DNA from: an uncultured Myxococcales bacterium
Lineage (GTDB): Bacteria; Myxococcota_A; UBA9042
NCBI GenBank assembly: GCA_903919145.1
Contig: CAIXGW010000368.1
Span: 1 to 42,143 of the forward strand
Length of the DNA stretch: 42,143 nucleotides
Reading direction: 5' to 3'
Shown: piece by piece, positions 1 through 7,234 of the stretch
How the letters are laid out: every line of letters begins with the position of its first letter
Position numbering within the stretch: position 1 is the stretch's first letter
Notes under the pieces: generated by a model
What the model saw: only the letters and a program-made list of their open reading frames with translations
Databases searched by the model: none
Told to the model about the DNA's origin: nothing
Translations under genes and position numbers: made by a program

Positions 1-2
1 AC

Positions 3-110
3 GCGAAGGAATTGACCGACAACGCGACCCGGCATCTGGAGGGCCGTGCGGCGACCCCACATATCGTGGCGCGTTTCTTCATGGAGAAGCATGTCAAATA
101 TGCTGCCTGA
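3..110 (+). CDS. C-terminal fragment of an unidentified protein (cut by window edge)
   Basis: An open frame enters from the left edge and ends at TGA 108-110, giving 35 residues rich in charged and aromatic side chains and finishing HVKYAA. Codon choice (GC-rich third positions, plausible amphipathic helix) looks coding. Its 3' end overlaps the 3' end of the convergent gene at 94-534 by 17 bp, which suggests that at least one of the two is not in its ancestral arrangement. A mobile-element protein tail is possible, because the facing gene seems cut short here, but I cannot assign a family from so little sequence. Confidence 0.4.
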   Translation, partial: AKELTDNATRHLEGRAATPHIVARFFMEKHVKYAA

Positions 111-534
111 GTGTCGCCCATTTGGGTGCCGGAGTAGTATCCGCCTCCAAGGCATACGGCACGGCCCCGACATGCACGCGCGGCAGCACCGTCTTGCCGC
201 CCCCAACGGTCGCCTCGCTCCAAAGGTCCGGCGAGTCCCTAACGGCCTGCGCGCACTCCCCCGGGAGCACCAACGAAAACCGTCCAGTCCCAGCCTCCGC
301 CAGCGCCGCAGGCGCCACACACTTAGCCGCCGTCGCATCGACCTTGTCGTAAAACTTAAGCACCACTTCCTGCACCGACGGATAGGCCTTCCCGTCCTTA
401 TCCGTCAGCACCCCTCCATACGTCAGCGGACTCAGCTGCGGCGCGCCCGTCGCCAAGGCCCGCGCACCCGCAAAACCCAGCCCCGCGGTCGCCAGGGCCC
501 CCAACACACTCCAGGTCATCCAACGCTTGTTCAT
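94..534 (-). CDS. Secreted protein with N-terminal signal, probably 3'-truncated
   Basis: 146 residues. Residues 1-30 form a signal peptide (MNKR, then a hydrophobic core ending near ALATGA). The mature part has the pattern seen in myxobacterial exported proteins: YGGVLTDKDGKAYPS, a central FYDKVDA segment, a GRFSLVLPGEC segment and the closing VPYALEAD. In relatives, VPYALEA normally leads into a long coiled-coil or C-terminal domain. Here only 14 unrelated residues follow before the stop, and those lie against and partly over the convergent fragment at 3-110. I infer truncation by a rearrangement. The start overlaps the stop of the upstream lipoprotein gene (ATGA at 531-534), so the two are translationally coupled. 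Function unknown; cell-surface or periplasmic. Confidence 0.6.
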   Translation of the reverse strand: MNKRWMTWSVLGALATAGLGFAGARALATGAPQLSPLTYGGVLTDKDGKAYPSVQEVVLKFYDKVDATAAKCVAPAALAEAGTGRFSLVLPGECAQAVRDSPDLWSEATVGGGKTVLPRVHVGAVPYALEADTTPAPKWATLRQHI

Positions 535-2006
535 GGGGCAAACCCTCCGGTGATGAAGTAGTTCTGGCCACAGCTGCGGTCGATGAGCCAGCCCTGCTGT
601 TGCAGGCGATAGCCACCCGCGCTGGTGTCGCTGAGCGACTCAAAGCTGCCCCGAACGGCAAAGCCGGCCTGGGCGGTGCAGGCGCCGCTGGCGCAGCTCT
701 TGCCGGTGGTGGCGCAGTCCTCCAGGACCGCCAGTGCCGTGCCCGCCGCGTCGCACTGCATGCGCTTTGTGCCCTGACAAACCACCTGACTGGGCTGGCA
801 TAGCAGCGACTTGCACGCGCCCTGGGTGCAGGCGCTGCCACCTGGACACGCGGTCTGGCCGTACCCGCTGCCGTCGGCCTTGCAGGTAGCCAGAGTGGCA
901 CTGTCGGCACAGACCGTATCGCCGACCTTACACGCCGCCGCCACGCATTTGCCGCCAAGGCACAACTGATTGGCGGTGCAAGCAGGCAGGGCACTGGCCT
1001 TGCTGCCGGTGTCGTCGCACTGCATCGGCGTGCCGGCTTTGCAGTAGGCGGCCTTGGCCTCGCAGACCTTGGCGACACAGCTGCCCGCGGCGCAGACTTG
1101 ACCGGTCTCGCAGACCTTGTGCGACCAACTCAGCGCATCCGGCTTGCAGGTAGCGACGGCGCCGCCTTGGCACTCGGTCTTGCCTGGCTCGCAGACCGGG
1201 TCCAAACACTGGCCAGCGCTGCACAATTGCTCGCCCGGGCAGCTGACGGGCTCGACCCACGCCGTGCCGGCGGCGTTGCACGTCACCACCGCTGGGCCCT
1301 GGCAGTCCTTGGCCCCAGGGGTGCAGACGGTGGGCTTGCAGGCATCGCCGTCGCACACTTCGCCCTTGGGGCACGGGGTCTGGTCAAACGAGCTCCCTTC
1401 CGCATTGCACGTCTCCAGCAATTGGCTGTCCGCGCACTGGACGCTGCCGGGCAAGCAGTACTGTGGGCTGCAGACCGTTTCTACGCAGCTGAATCCCTTG
1501 GAGCAGTCGTCCGCTACGGCGCATTCGACACAGGCGCCTGCCACCTTGTCGCACACCAGACCTGTGGGACACTCCTTGCTGGTCGCACACGGCGGAGCCG
1601 CGCCCAAGCACTTGTGGGCCTTGCAGGTCTTGCCCTCTTTGCAGTCGGCTGCGCCCAAGCATTCCACGCAGACGCCGGCTTTGGGGTCGCAGACCAGATC
1701 CAGGTTGGCGCACTGCTTGTCTGACTTGCACACCGTCTGTGGTGAGCAACTGCCGTTGATGCAAAGGTCCTTCTCGCCTGGACAATCGGCGCTGACGTTG
1801 CAGCCGCCCGCTGTGGCGTCAGTGCCAATCGCCTCCTGCTCTGCATCGGCAGCGCCGCTGGCATCGCCGACCACGGCGTCTTGGGTGGCCGCGACATCTG
1901 TGACTGTCTGCAGTTTGGCGGCTGGCTGCTCTTCTGCGCACCCGGCCAGCGCGAACAAGGCAGCCACGGCCAGCGGCCATACACATGAAAATACACTGGA
2001 AAACAT
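531..2006 (-). CDS. Cysteine-rich repeat lipoprotein
   Basis: 491 residues. Signal peptide with lipobox LAGC (Cys23), followed by a short Asp/Ala/Thr-rich linker to about residue 65. From there to about 450 come roughly ten Cys-rich units of 35-45 residues, with spacings such as CxxGxxxC and the recurring words LCxxGxCV, ATCKADG and CPxGxxC. A Cys-poor tail (GSFESLSDTSAGGYRLQQQG) closes the protein. This is the disulfide-stabilised surface-lipoprotein style typical of Myxococcota; there is no catalytic motif, so binding or a structural role is inferred only from the architecture. Probably anchored to the outer membrane. First gene of a two-gene minus-strand operon with 94-534. The Met at 2006 was chosen because it gives the best signal peptide. 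Confidence 0.75.
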   Translation of the reverse strand: MFSSVFSCVWPLAVAALFALAGCAEEQPAAKLQTVTDVAATQDAVVGDASGAADAEQEAIGTDATAGGCNVSADCPGEKDLCINGSCSPQTVCKSDKQCANLDLVCDPKAGVCVECLGAADCKEGKTCKAHKCLGAAPPCATSKECPTGLVCDKVAGACVECAVADDCSKGFSCVETVCSPQYCLPGSVQCADSQLLETCNAEGSSFDQTPCPKGEVCDGDACKPTVCTPGAKDCQGPAVVTCNAAGTAWVEPVSCPGEQLCSAGQCLDPVCEPGKTECQGGAVATCKPDALSWSHKVCETGQVCAAGSCVAKVCEAKAAYCKAGTPMQCDDTGSKASALPACTANQLCLGGKCVAAACKVGDTVCADSATLATCKADGSGYGQTACPGGSACTQGACKSLLCQPSQVVCQGTKRMQCDAAGTALAVLEDCATTGKSCASGACTAQAGFAVRGSFESLSDTSAGGYRLQQQGWLIDRSCGQNYFITGGFAP

Positions 2007-2033
2007 GGCAGCACCCCAGCGGGGGGTCTAGGC

Positions 2034-2062
2034 AGGGTACTCGGGGGCGGGGACGGCGTCAA
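2034..2062 (-). promoter_or_regulatory. Candidate sigma-70 promoter for the Cys-rich lipoprotein operon
   Basis: Read on the minus strand: TTGACG (2062-2057), 17-bp spacer, TACCCT (2039-2034). It lies about 30 bp upstream of the start codon at 2006. The -35 box is good, the -10 box is weak. Prediction by eye only. Confidence 0.4.
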
Positions 2063-2257
2063 GGCGGAATTCTTTTGAATGGCTAGGCAGTTACTTGGCA
2101 AGCCCAGCCAGGATTGGTCCGGCAATTTGCTCACGTTGACCAGTTCGTGGTCACGCAGTCCCGCTGCCCCCAATCACCGGCCCGCATTGAACAGCTGACC
2201 GCGCCGCGGGCATCCAGTGTACAGTGAGCGCCTACCTGTGTGCTCGCCGAGGAAACC

Positions 2258-3970
2258 ATGCAGCGCCAGTCACGCCTCTACCCCTTGCCGCGCCAAGCCT
2301 CCGCGGGTTATCCGGCACAGCATCATCCTGCAATGCCCGTTGCCGCCTGGCTAATGGCTGCGGCTGTGGCCACTGTGCTGCCCGGCACCCTGCCACGGGA
2401 GGCCTTGGCTCAACCAACAGCTGCACAGAGCCAAGACCTGCTGCTGGACTACGAGCCGGCCCCCGGCCTTCCAGACAGCAGCGCCCTGCAGCTGGCGTTG
2501 GAGCACGAACTCGAGGTCCTGGTCCGCCTGGGCCAGCCTGGGCCTGGGCAAGCGGCCCTCATCGTTCGCGGCGCGGGGCCGGGGCGGGCGATGGTCAGCT
2601 TCGCCGCGGCCGGCAAGGTCAACCCCGGGCGGGCCGTGACCCTGCCAGCCGAACTGGCGCGCGCGGCCGAGACCATTGCGCTGCTGGCGGCCAACTTGAT
2701 GCAAGACGACGCCGCCGACCTGCTGACGACCTTGAGAAAGCGCCGAATCAAGGCCGTGGCCAAGCTAGCGCCCACGGTGGTCGAGCCGCCGAGCCCTGAG
2801 CCGGTCGCCGCAGTGCCCGTGCCCCCACAGGCGCTGCCCGTCGCCGCCACGCCAGCCGCAGCGGACGATGCGGGGCCGCTGGTGCCCGTGGCCGTAGACG
2901 TCATCCCCGGCATAACGTTTCCCATCAGCGCCGGCAGCGGCGGCACGCGCAAGCTCTCCTTTGGCGTTTTCATTGCGTCTTCCAAGCACCTAGATGGCGT
3001 AGAAGTGGCGAGCCTGGCGGCCCTGAAGAGCGGACGGGTGCGCGGCGTGCAGGTCTCTGGCGTCTTGAACATGGCACAACGCCTGGACAAAGGCGCGCAG
3101 GCGGGCGTCGTCAACCTGGCCGGCGGCCCAGCTCAGGGCATCCAGGCCGGCGTGGTCAACATCCTGGATGGTGATCTGCAAGGTATTCAGGCGGGTACCG
3201 TCAATGTCGCCTCGGCGATCCGCGGGGTCCAGGGCGGCGTGGTCAACCTGGCTAGCGGCAAACTCGAAGGCGTTCAAGCCGGTACGGTCAACATCGCCGC
3301 CACCGCGCGCGGGGTGCAGGGCGGCGTGGTCAACGTCAGCGGCAGCGACGCCACAGGCCTGCAGGTCGGCGTGTTCAACCTGGCGGCGGGCAAGGCTGGC
3401 TGGCAAGTCGGCGTGCTGAACCTGGGCAAAGAGGCAGACGTGGGCTTGGGCGTGCTTTCGCTGTACTGGAACGGCCGCACCCACCTGCAGGCCTGGACGG
3501 GGACCTCTGGCCAGACCATGGTCGGGGTCAAGCACGGCAGCAACCGCATCCACAACCTGCTGGCTTTGGGCAGCCAACCCGACGGTGCCGGTGGCCACGA
3601 CGCGGTGGGCGCGCTGGGCATTGGCGTGCGGGTGGTGGCCGGCGACAGGGTGACCGTGGACCTGGACGCGCAGCAACAGCTGGTGGCCTCGCGCACCCCG
3701 CCCACGGCCGGTGGCACTTCGGCCATGCACTTCTCTACCCAGAGCCAGCTCAGTGCCCTGCTGGGCCTAAGGATTTTGAGTACATGGCGAGTCTTTGGCG
3801 GGCCGACCTACAACGTGGGCTTCGATGCCGACCCAAACCTGGCGCGCGCCGATGTGTGGTGGCGCGGCGGCGACCGCACCGGCCCGGGCATGGCCTCTGT
3901 GCGCTGGACGGCGGGCGATGTCAGCGTGCGCGGCTGGCCGGGGCTGGTCATCGGCGTGTCTTGGCTGTAA
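2258..3970 (+). CDS. Secreted surface protein with tandem 'VN' solenoid repeats (LA_2272-like)
   Basis: 570 residues from ATG 2258, chosen over the in-frame GTG at 2240 because GAGGAAA sits 5 bases before it. The signal region is long; hydrophobic core MPVAAWLMAAAVATVLPG then ALAQ. A Pro/Ala-rich linker (about 170-210) is followed by at least eight ~20-residue repeats (about 255-390) of the form GxQxGVVNxAxGxxx, as in the LA_2272 surface-repeat proteins of Leptospira and many myxobacteria. Such repeats probably build a beta-solenoid. The C-terminal 150 residues (GALGIGVRVVAGD, then VRGWPGLVIGVSWL) alternate like outer-membrane beta-strands. Alone on the plus strand, convergent with 4129-5184. 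Function unknown; surface exposure is inferred. Confidence 0.7.
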   Translation: MQRQSRLYPLPRQASAGYPAQHHPAMPVAAWLMAAAVATVLPGTLPREALAQPTAAQSQDLLLDYEPAPGLPDSSALQLALEHELEVLVRLGQPGPGQAALIVRGAGPGRAMVSFAAAGKVNPGRAVTLPAELARAAETIALLAANLMQDDAADLLTTLRKRRIKAVAKLAPTVVEPPSPEPVAAVPVPPQALPVAATPAAADDAGPLVPVAVDVIPGITFPISAGSGGTRKLSFGVFIASSKHLDGVEVASLAALKSGRVRGVQVSGVLNMAQRLDKGAQAGVVNLAGGPAQGIQAGVVNILDGDLQGIQAGTVNVASAIRGVQGGVVNLASGKLEGVQAGTVNIAATARGVQGGVVNVSGSDATGLQVGVFNLAAGKAGWQVGVLNLGKEADVGLGVLSLYWNGRTHLQAWTGTSGQTMVGVKHGSNRIHNLLALGSQPDGAGGHDAVGALGIGVRVVAGDRVTVDLDAQQQLVASRTPPTAGGTSAMHFSTQSQLSALLGLRILSTWRVFGGPTYNVGFDADPNLARADVWWRGGDRTGPGMASVRWTAGDVSVRGWPGLVIGVSWL

Positions 3971-3978
3971 CTCGGCAG

Positions 3979-4203
3979 CCCAGGGCTTTGGTAATTGCAT
4001 GATCCTGCTGGATAATCGTCTCGGCTGAGACCAGACTCGCCGCGAGGATCTCGACGCGCCTCTGCGCCACGGTCGCCACCATCGCCTGGGGCGAAACGTG
4101 TACCCAGGGCTTTGGTAATTGCATGACTCTACTGAGCAATCGCTTCAGCCGCCACCCGACTGGCCACGATGAGCTCCACGCAGCCCTGCGCCACGGTCTG
4201 CTG
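3979..4203. repeat. Imperfect tandem duplication (124-bp period) of a gene 3' end
   Basis: Copies start at 3979 and 4103. The first 24 bp are identical in both and the next ~75 bp about 70% so. The right copy holds the last ~25 codons and stop of the minus-strand lipoprotein gene 4129-5184. The left copy encodes a recognisable degenerate version of the same C-terminus (TVAQxxVEIxxASxVxAE) in which the stop has become a sense codon. The identical block lies just 3' of the stop codon, so the non-coding part is better conserved than the coding part. Confidence 0.75.
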
Positions 4204-5184
4204 GTCCGCAGTGCGCCGCTCCACGGTTGCGGTCGCAGCGCCAGACACACCAAAGTTCAGCAAGGCGGTGATCAGCTTGGCAGACAGCGTCAGCGAGCCC
4301 GTGTCGGCACTGTCGCAAAGGACGGTGACGGGGCTCAGGCCATGCTGGTCGACGTTGAGGGCCACGCGGATCTGCCACGGTCCCGGGTGCGGCTTCCATT
4401 GCACGGCGAGGGGCTGGCCCTTGGTCACGGTCCACTTCGGGTTCACCAACTCGATGGCCGGCACGCCGATGCCCTGCAGAGACATAGCTGCCGCTGCGGC
4501 ACCGGCCGAGGTCAGCTGCAGATGGCTGGAGACTGCCGCCGGAGCTGCGTCAAAATCCGTAAAGAAATAGTCAAGATTTGCGCCCTTGGGCTGCATGACG
4601 ACCGGCTTGACGAGGCCGGTCACCGTAACGGCTCCGGTGCTCAACGGCGCGGGAAACGGCTTGCAGCCCTGGTCGCGCACGCACTGCTGGGTGCCCGTGC
4701 ACGAGGGCGCGCAGGTCGCCGCCTTGCGCTGCCACAAGGTGCAGCTGCCTTCGGTCTGTTGGGCGACCAGGATCTGCAGCGCGTCAATGCGATCGGCGAT
4801 GTTGCCGGCCACTGACGAGCCATACAGCGCATCCTCTAGCACCTCAAAACGGCCGACGCGCTTTTCGGGCGCGCAAGCCCCCTCCAGCTGGGCTGCAAAG
4901 GGGTCGGCCGCAGCGTCTGCGGGGGCGACATCGGCTGAGACATCCGCTGCTGCCACCGTCTCGGACGCCGCATCGACCGCCCCATCGGCACCAACCGCGG
5001 CGTCGCTGGTCGAGTCGGCGCCGGAATCACCAGCGCTGTCAGAGCTTGGGGCCGCATCGACCGCGGCTGGCGCGGGGTCTTCCGCACACGCGGCTGCACC
5101 GGTAGCCAGGGCCAGCAAGACGGCCGGCCACAAGAGGGGGACCCTGCCAGAACCCCGCACCAAAGATAGGGAATCTCGACTCAC
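4129..5184 (-). CDS. Lipoprotein with Asp/Ala-rich linker, unknown function
   Basis: 351 residues from GTG 5184. That codon overlaps the stop of the upstream dikinase-like gene (TAGTG), has a G-run about 6 bases upstream, and gives a clean signal peptide ending ATGAAAC (Cys33). Residues 35-95 are a flexible Asp/Ala/Ser/Val linker of the type that tethers myxobacterial lipoproteins away from the membrane. The folded part begins near EGACAPEKR and carries a small Cys cluster (CTLWQRKAATC, CTGTQQC, DQGC), suggesting disulfides, followed by a beta-rich region with no motif I recognise. Last gene of the three-gene run 10234 to 4129. Its 3' end is duplicated downstream. No enzymatic assignment is justified. 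Confidence 0.7.
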   Translation of the reverse strand: MSRDSLSLVRGSGRVPLLWPAVLLALATGAAACAEDPAPAAVDAAPSSDSAGDSGADSTSDAAVGADGAVDAASETVAAADVSADVAPADAAADPFAAQLEGACAPEKRVGRFEVLEDALYGSSVAGNIADRIDALQILVAQQTEGSCTLWQRKAATCAPSCTGTQQCVRDQGCKPFPAPLSTGAVTVTGLVKPVVMQPKGANLDYFFTDFDAAPAAVSSHLQLTSAGAAAAAMSLQGIGVPAIELVNPKWTVTKGQPLAVQWKPHPGPWQIRVALNVDQHGLSPVTVLCDSADTGSLTLSAKLITALLNFGVSGAATATVERRTADQQTVAQGCVELIVASRVAAEAIAQ

Positions 5185-7181
5185 TACAGCCCCCCGCTGG
5201 CAGCCCAGCCCTGGTGGGGCCGTGCCTGCTTGATCCACAGCTTGGCGGCCTGGCCAGGATCGGTGTTGAACTTGAACTCGACGTCCATGGCGTAGAACTG
5301 GCCGGTCTTGGCGTAGATGGGGGCAAACCCCTGGTGGATGCGGTCAAGGGCGGCACCAAGCTCGCCAAACTGCGCTGCCGTCATCACCTGCTGCCCCACA
5401 GGCACCAGCGAGCTGTGACCGAGCCACACCACCGGCTGGCCAGGGTAGGCAAAATACTGAAGAAACTGGTCGGTCGTCACCCCTGCTGGCGGGCGCACGA
5501 CGGACACGTCGCCCTTCTGGACGTTGACGTAGAACGCCGGCTGCAGCGGGTCAAACAGGTTGTTGGTCAGCGCCACGCCATTGGAATCTTCTGTGGGAAA
5601 GCCGCGGTGGACCAACAGGGCCATGGCAACGGCGCCGTGGTCGATGCCGCGCCAAGTGCGCTCTTCAAACGCGCGCAGATTCCACAAGCTGGCCCATACC
5701 TTGCGAACGGCCTTGGCCAGGCTCTTCTTGGCGTCTGCCGGGTCAAACGTCTCTGAGGTGTAGAGCCCGGCGCCGGTAAAGCCGTCCAAATCCTCGGCAT
5801 TGGTGCTGGAGCGGATGCGCACCCGCTGGCTGGGCAGGTCCTGGGCGATCTTGGCGGCGAGCAGGGCCTCAAAGGCCGGGTCCAGCGGTGCCTGCTCGAC
5901 AAACGTGGCCAGCTCCTGCAACTTCTTCTCGCGGACCAGCGGATCATCGGTGAAGCTGGGATCGGCCAGCAGCGCCGCGACCTTGGCAGGCAGGCCGTGC
6001 TGGGCCGCAAACTGGTGGTAGAAGTACACCGGCACCGCAAAGGCCTTGGGCACCGGCAGGTCGGCGATGTGGCACAGCTGCCCGTAGTTGGACGCTTTTC
6101 CACCAAACGCTGAGACATCCGCAGCCGTGATGTCGCTGCAATCGCGCGGCGCCTGCACGCTCAGGTCGAGCTTGGGCACGGTGACGGCTGCGGGCTTGTG
6201 GGTCTGCCACCACGCGTCGGCCTCGGCCTTGGTGACTTCGGCGATCTTCCAGTCAAAGCCACTGATTTCCAACTTGACCCAGCGGTTTTCCAGCGCGCGC
6301 AGCTTGGCATCGGTGCTGGCGCCGACCAGGGCCATGTTGGGCGTGCCGCGGTTCTGCGACAGCACGTTGACGTGAGACAGCGGCGTTTGCAGCTGCGCCG
6401 TAATCAGGCCCGCCACCACGGAAATGTCGTTGGGCACTCGGTCGAGCACCGCCACATCTCGCGGCGTGACCCAGGTCTTCTTGGCGTCCAGGTCGGCGAC
6501 GTTGTAAAAGCGCAGCTGCCCCACCGCGGTGCCCGGGTTGAGCGGCTGAAAAGTCGAGCCGGCAAACAGCTCGGTTGTGGTAATTACCTTGATTCGTTTT
6601 GGTAATTGTGTAGCCAAGCTGGTAAGCGCTTCGCTGTTGAGGTGCAGGTGCAGTTCCTTGCCGAACCAGGCATTGGCCACCACGGCGTCAAAGGCTTGAA
6701 CAATCTGGTCTTTGCCCATGGTGTCGTACGGGGCAATTTCCCACGTCCAGATAGTTGGCGGGGTCTGGCCCGGGCGTTCGTAGGCGGTGACGGCACCCAG
6801 CAAGAACCGGCGCGTAGGCGAGAAGTACTCTTTGGCAAAGCTGCCCTGATCTTTGACCAGCGGCTTGCCCTTGCCAGACAAGAACTTGACCGCAAAGGGA
6901 TAGTGCAGCGGGTACTTCTCTGCGTTGAGGAAGTACAGGCGATTGGCGTCGGCGGTGTCCAGGATCGTCTTGGTCGAGCGCGCGCCGGGGATCGACGCGT
7001 CGGGCGGCCGCCACGCCAGCGCCGCAAAGTCGGCAGGGCAGCTGAGCTTGGCGGCAGAGTCCGGGTGTTCACCTGCCGGAATGGCGCACTTCAGCGCGGT
7101 GGGCGGCGCCGGTTCTTCTGAGCCGCAGGCCGCCGCGGCGACACCCGCCACGAGCAGAACCACTGGGAGAAACCAACGCAT
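5184..7181 (-). CDS. Lipoprotein with PPDK/glucan-water-dikinase-like catalytic domains
   Basis: 665 residues from ATG 7181 (GAGG 8-11 bases upstream). Lipoprotein signal ending AAAAC (Cys19). Residues ~30-210 are an unassigned N-terminal region. Next comes a phosphohistidine 'swivel' segment TPLSHVNVLSQNRGTPNM with candidate His270, then an ATP-grasp nucleotide-binding domain: GGKASNYGQL near 361, RIRSSTNAEDLDGFTGAG near 454, closing with IKQARPHQG. PEP synthase and PPDK have the ATP-grasp domain first. His domain first, with an LSHV(S/N)V...N signature, is the order of plant alpha-glucan water dikinases. A phosphotransfer reaction is therefore expected from the family, but export as a lipoprotein puts it where ATP is scarce, so substrate and activity are open. 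Preceded by 7235-10234 (53-bp gap). Confidence 0.75.
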   Translation of the reverse strand: MRWFLPVVLLVAGVAAAACGSEEPAPPTALKCAIPAGEHPDSAAKLSCPADFAALAWRPPDASIPGARSTKTILDTADANRLYFLNAEKYPLHYPFAVKFLSGKGKPLVKDQGSFAKEYFSPTRRFLLGAVTAYERPGQTPPTIWTWEIAPYDTMGKDQIVQAFDAVVANAWFGKELHLHLNSEALTSLATQLPKRIKVITTTELFAGSTFQPLNPGTAVGQLRFYNVADLDAKKTWVTPRDVAVLDRVPNDISVVAGLITAQLQTPLSHVNVLSQNRGTPNMALVGASTDAKLRALENRWVKLEISGFDWKIAEVTKAEADAWWQTHKPAAVTVPKLDLSVQAPRDCSDITAADVSAFGGKASNYGQLCHIADLPVPKAFAVPVYFYHQFAAQHGLPAKVAALLADPSFTDDPLVREKKLQELATFVEQAPLDPAFEALLAAKIAQDLPSQRVRIRSSTNAEDLDGFTGAGLYTSETFDPADAKKSLAKAVRKVWASLWNLRAFEERTWRGIDHGAVAMALLVHRGFPTEDSNGVALTNNLFDPLQPAFYVNVQKGDVSVVRPPAGVTTDQFLQYFAYPGQPVVWLGHSSLVPVGQQVMTAAQFGELGAALDRIHQGFAPIYAKTGQFYAMDVEFKFNTDPGQAAKLWIKQARPHQGWAASGGL

Positions 7182-7234
7182 AGGCGACCTCGACTGCGGC
7201 AGAGCGGATGGGTGCCCCCTCAGGGCTGGCCGCA

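Noticed and set aside
1117..2031. Plus-strand open frame opposite the Cys-rich lipoprotein
   Set aside because: High Ser/His/Gln content mirrors the Cys codons of the real gene; no start context.
3948..4253. 101-codon minus-strand frame through the duplicated region
   Set aside because: It joins a shadow of the lipoprotein gene to the degenerate duplicated tail; explained better as a pseudogene remnant within the tandem duplication.
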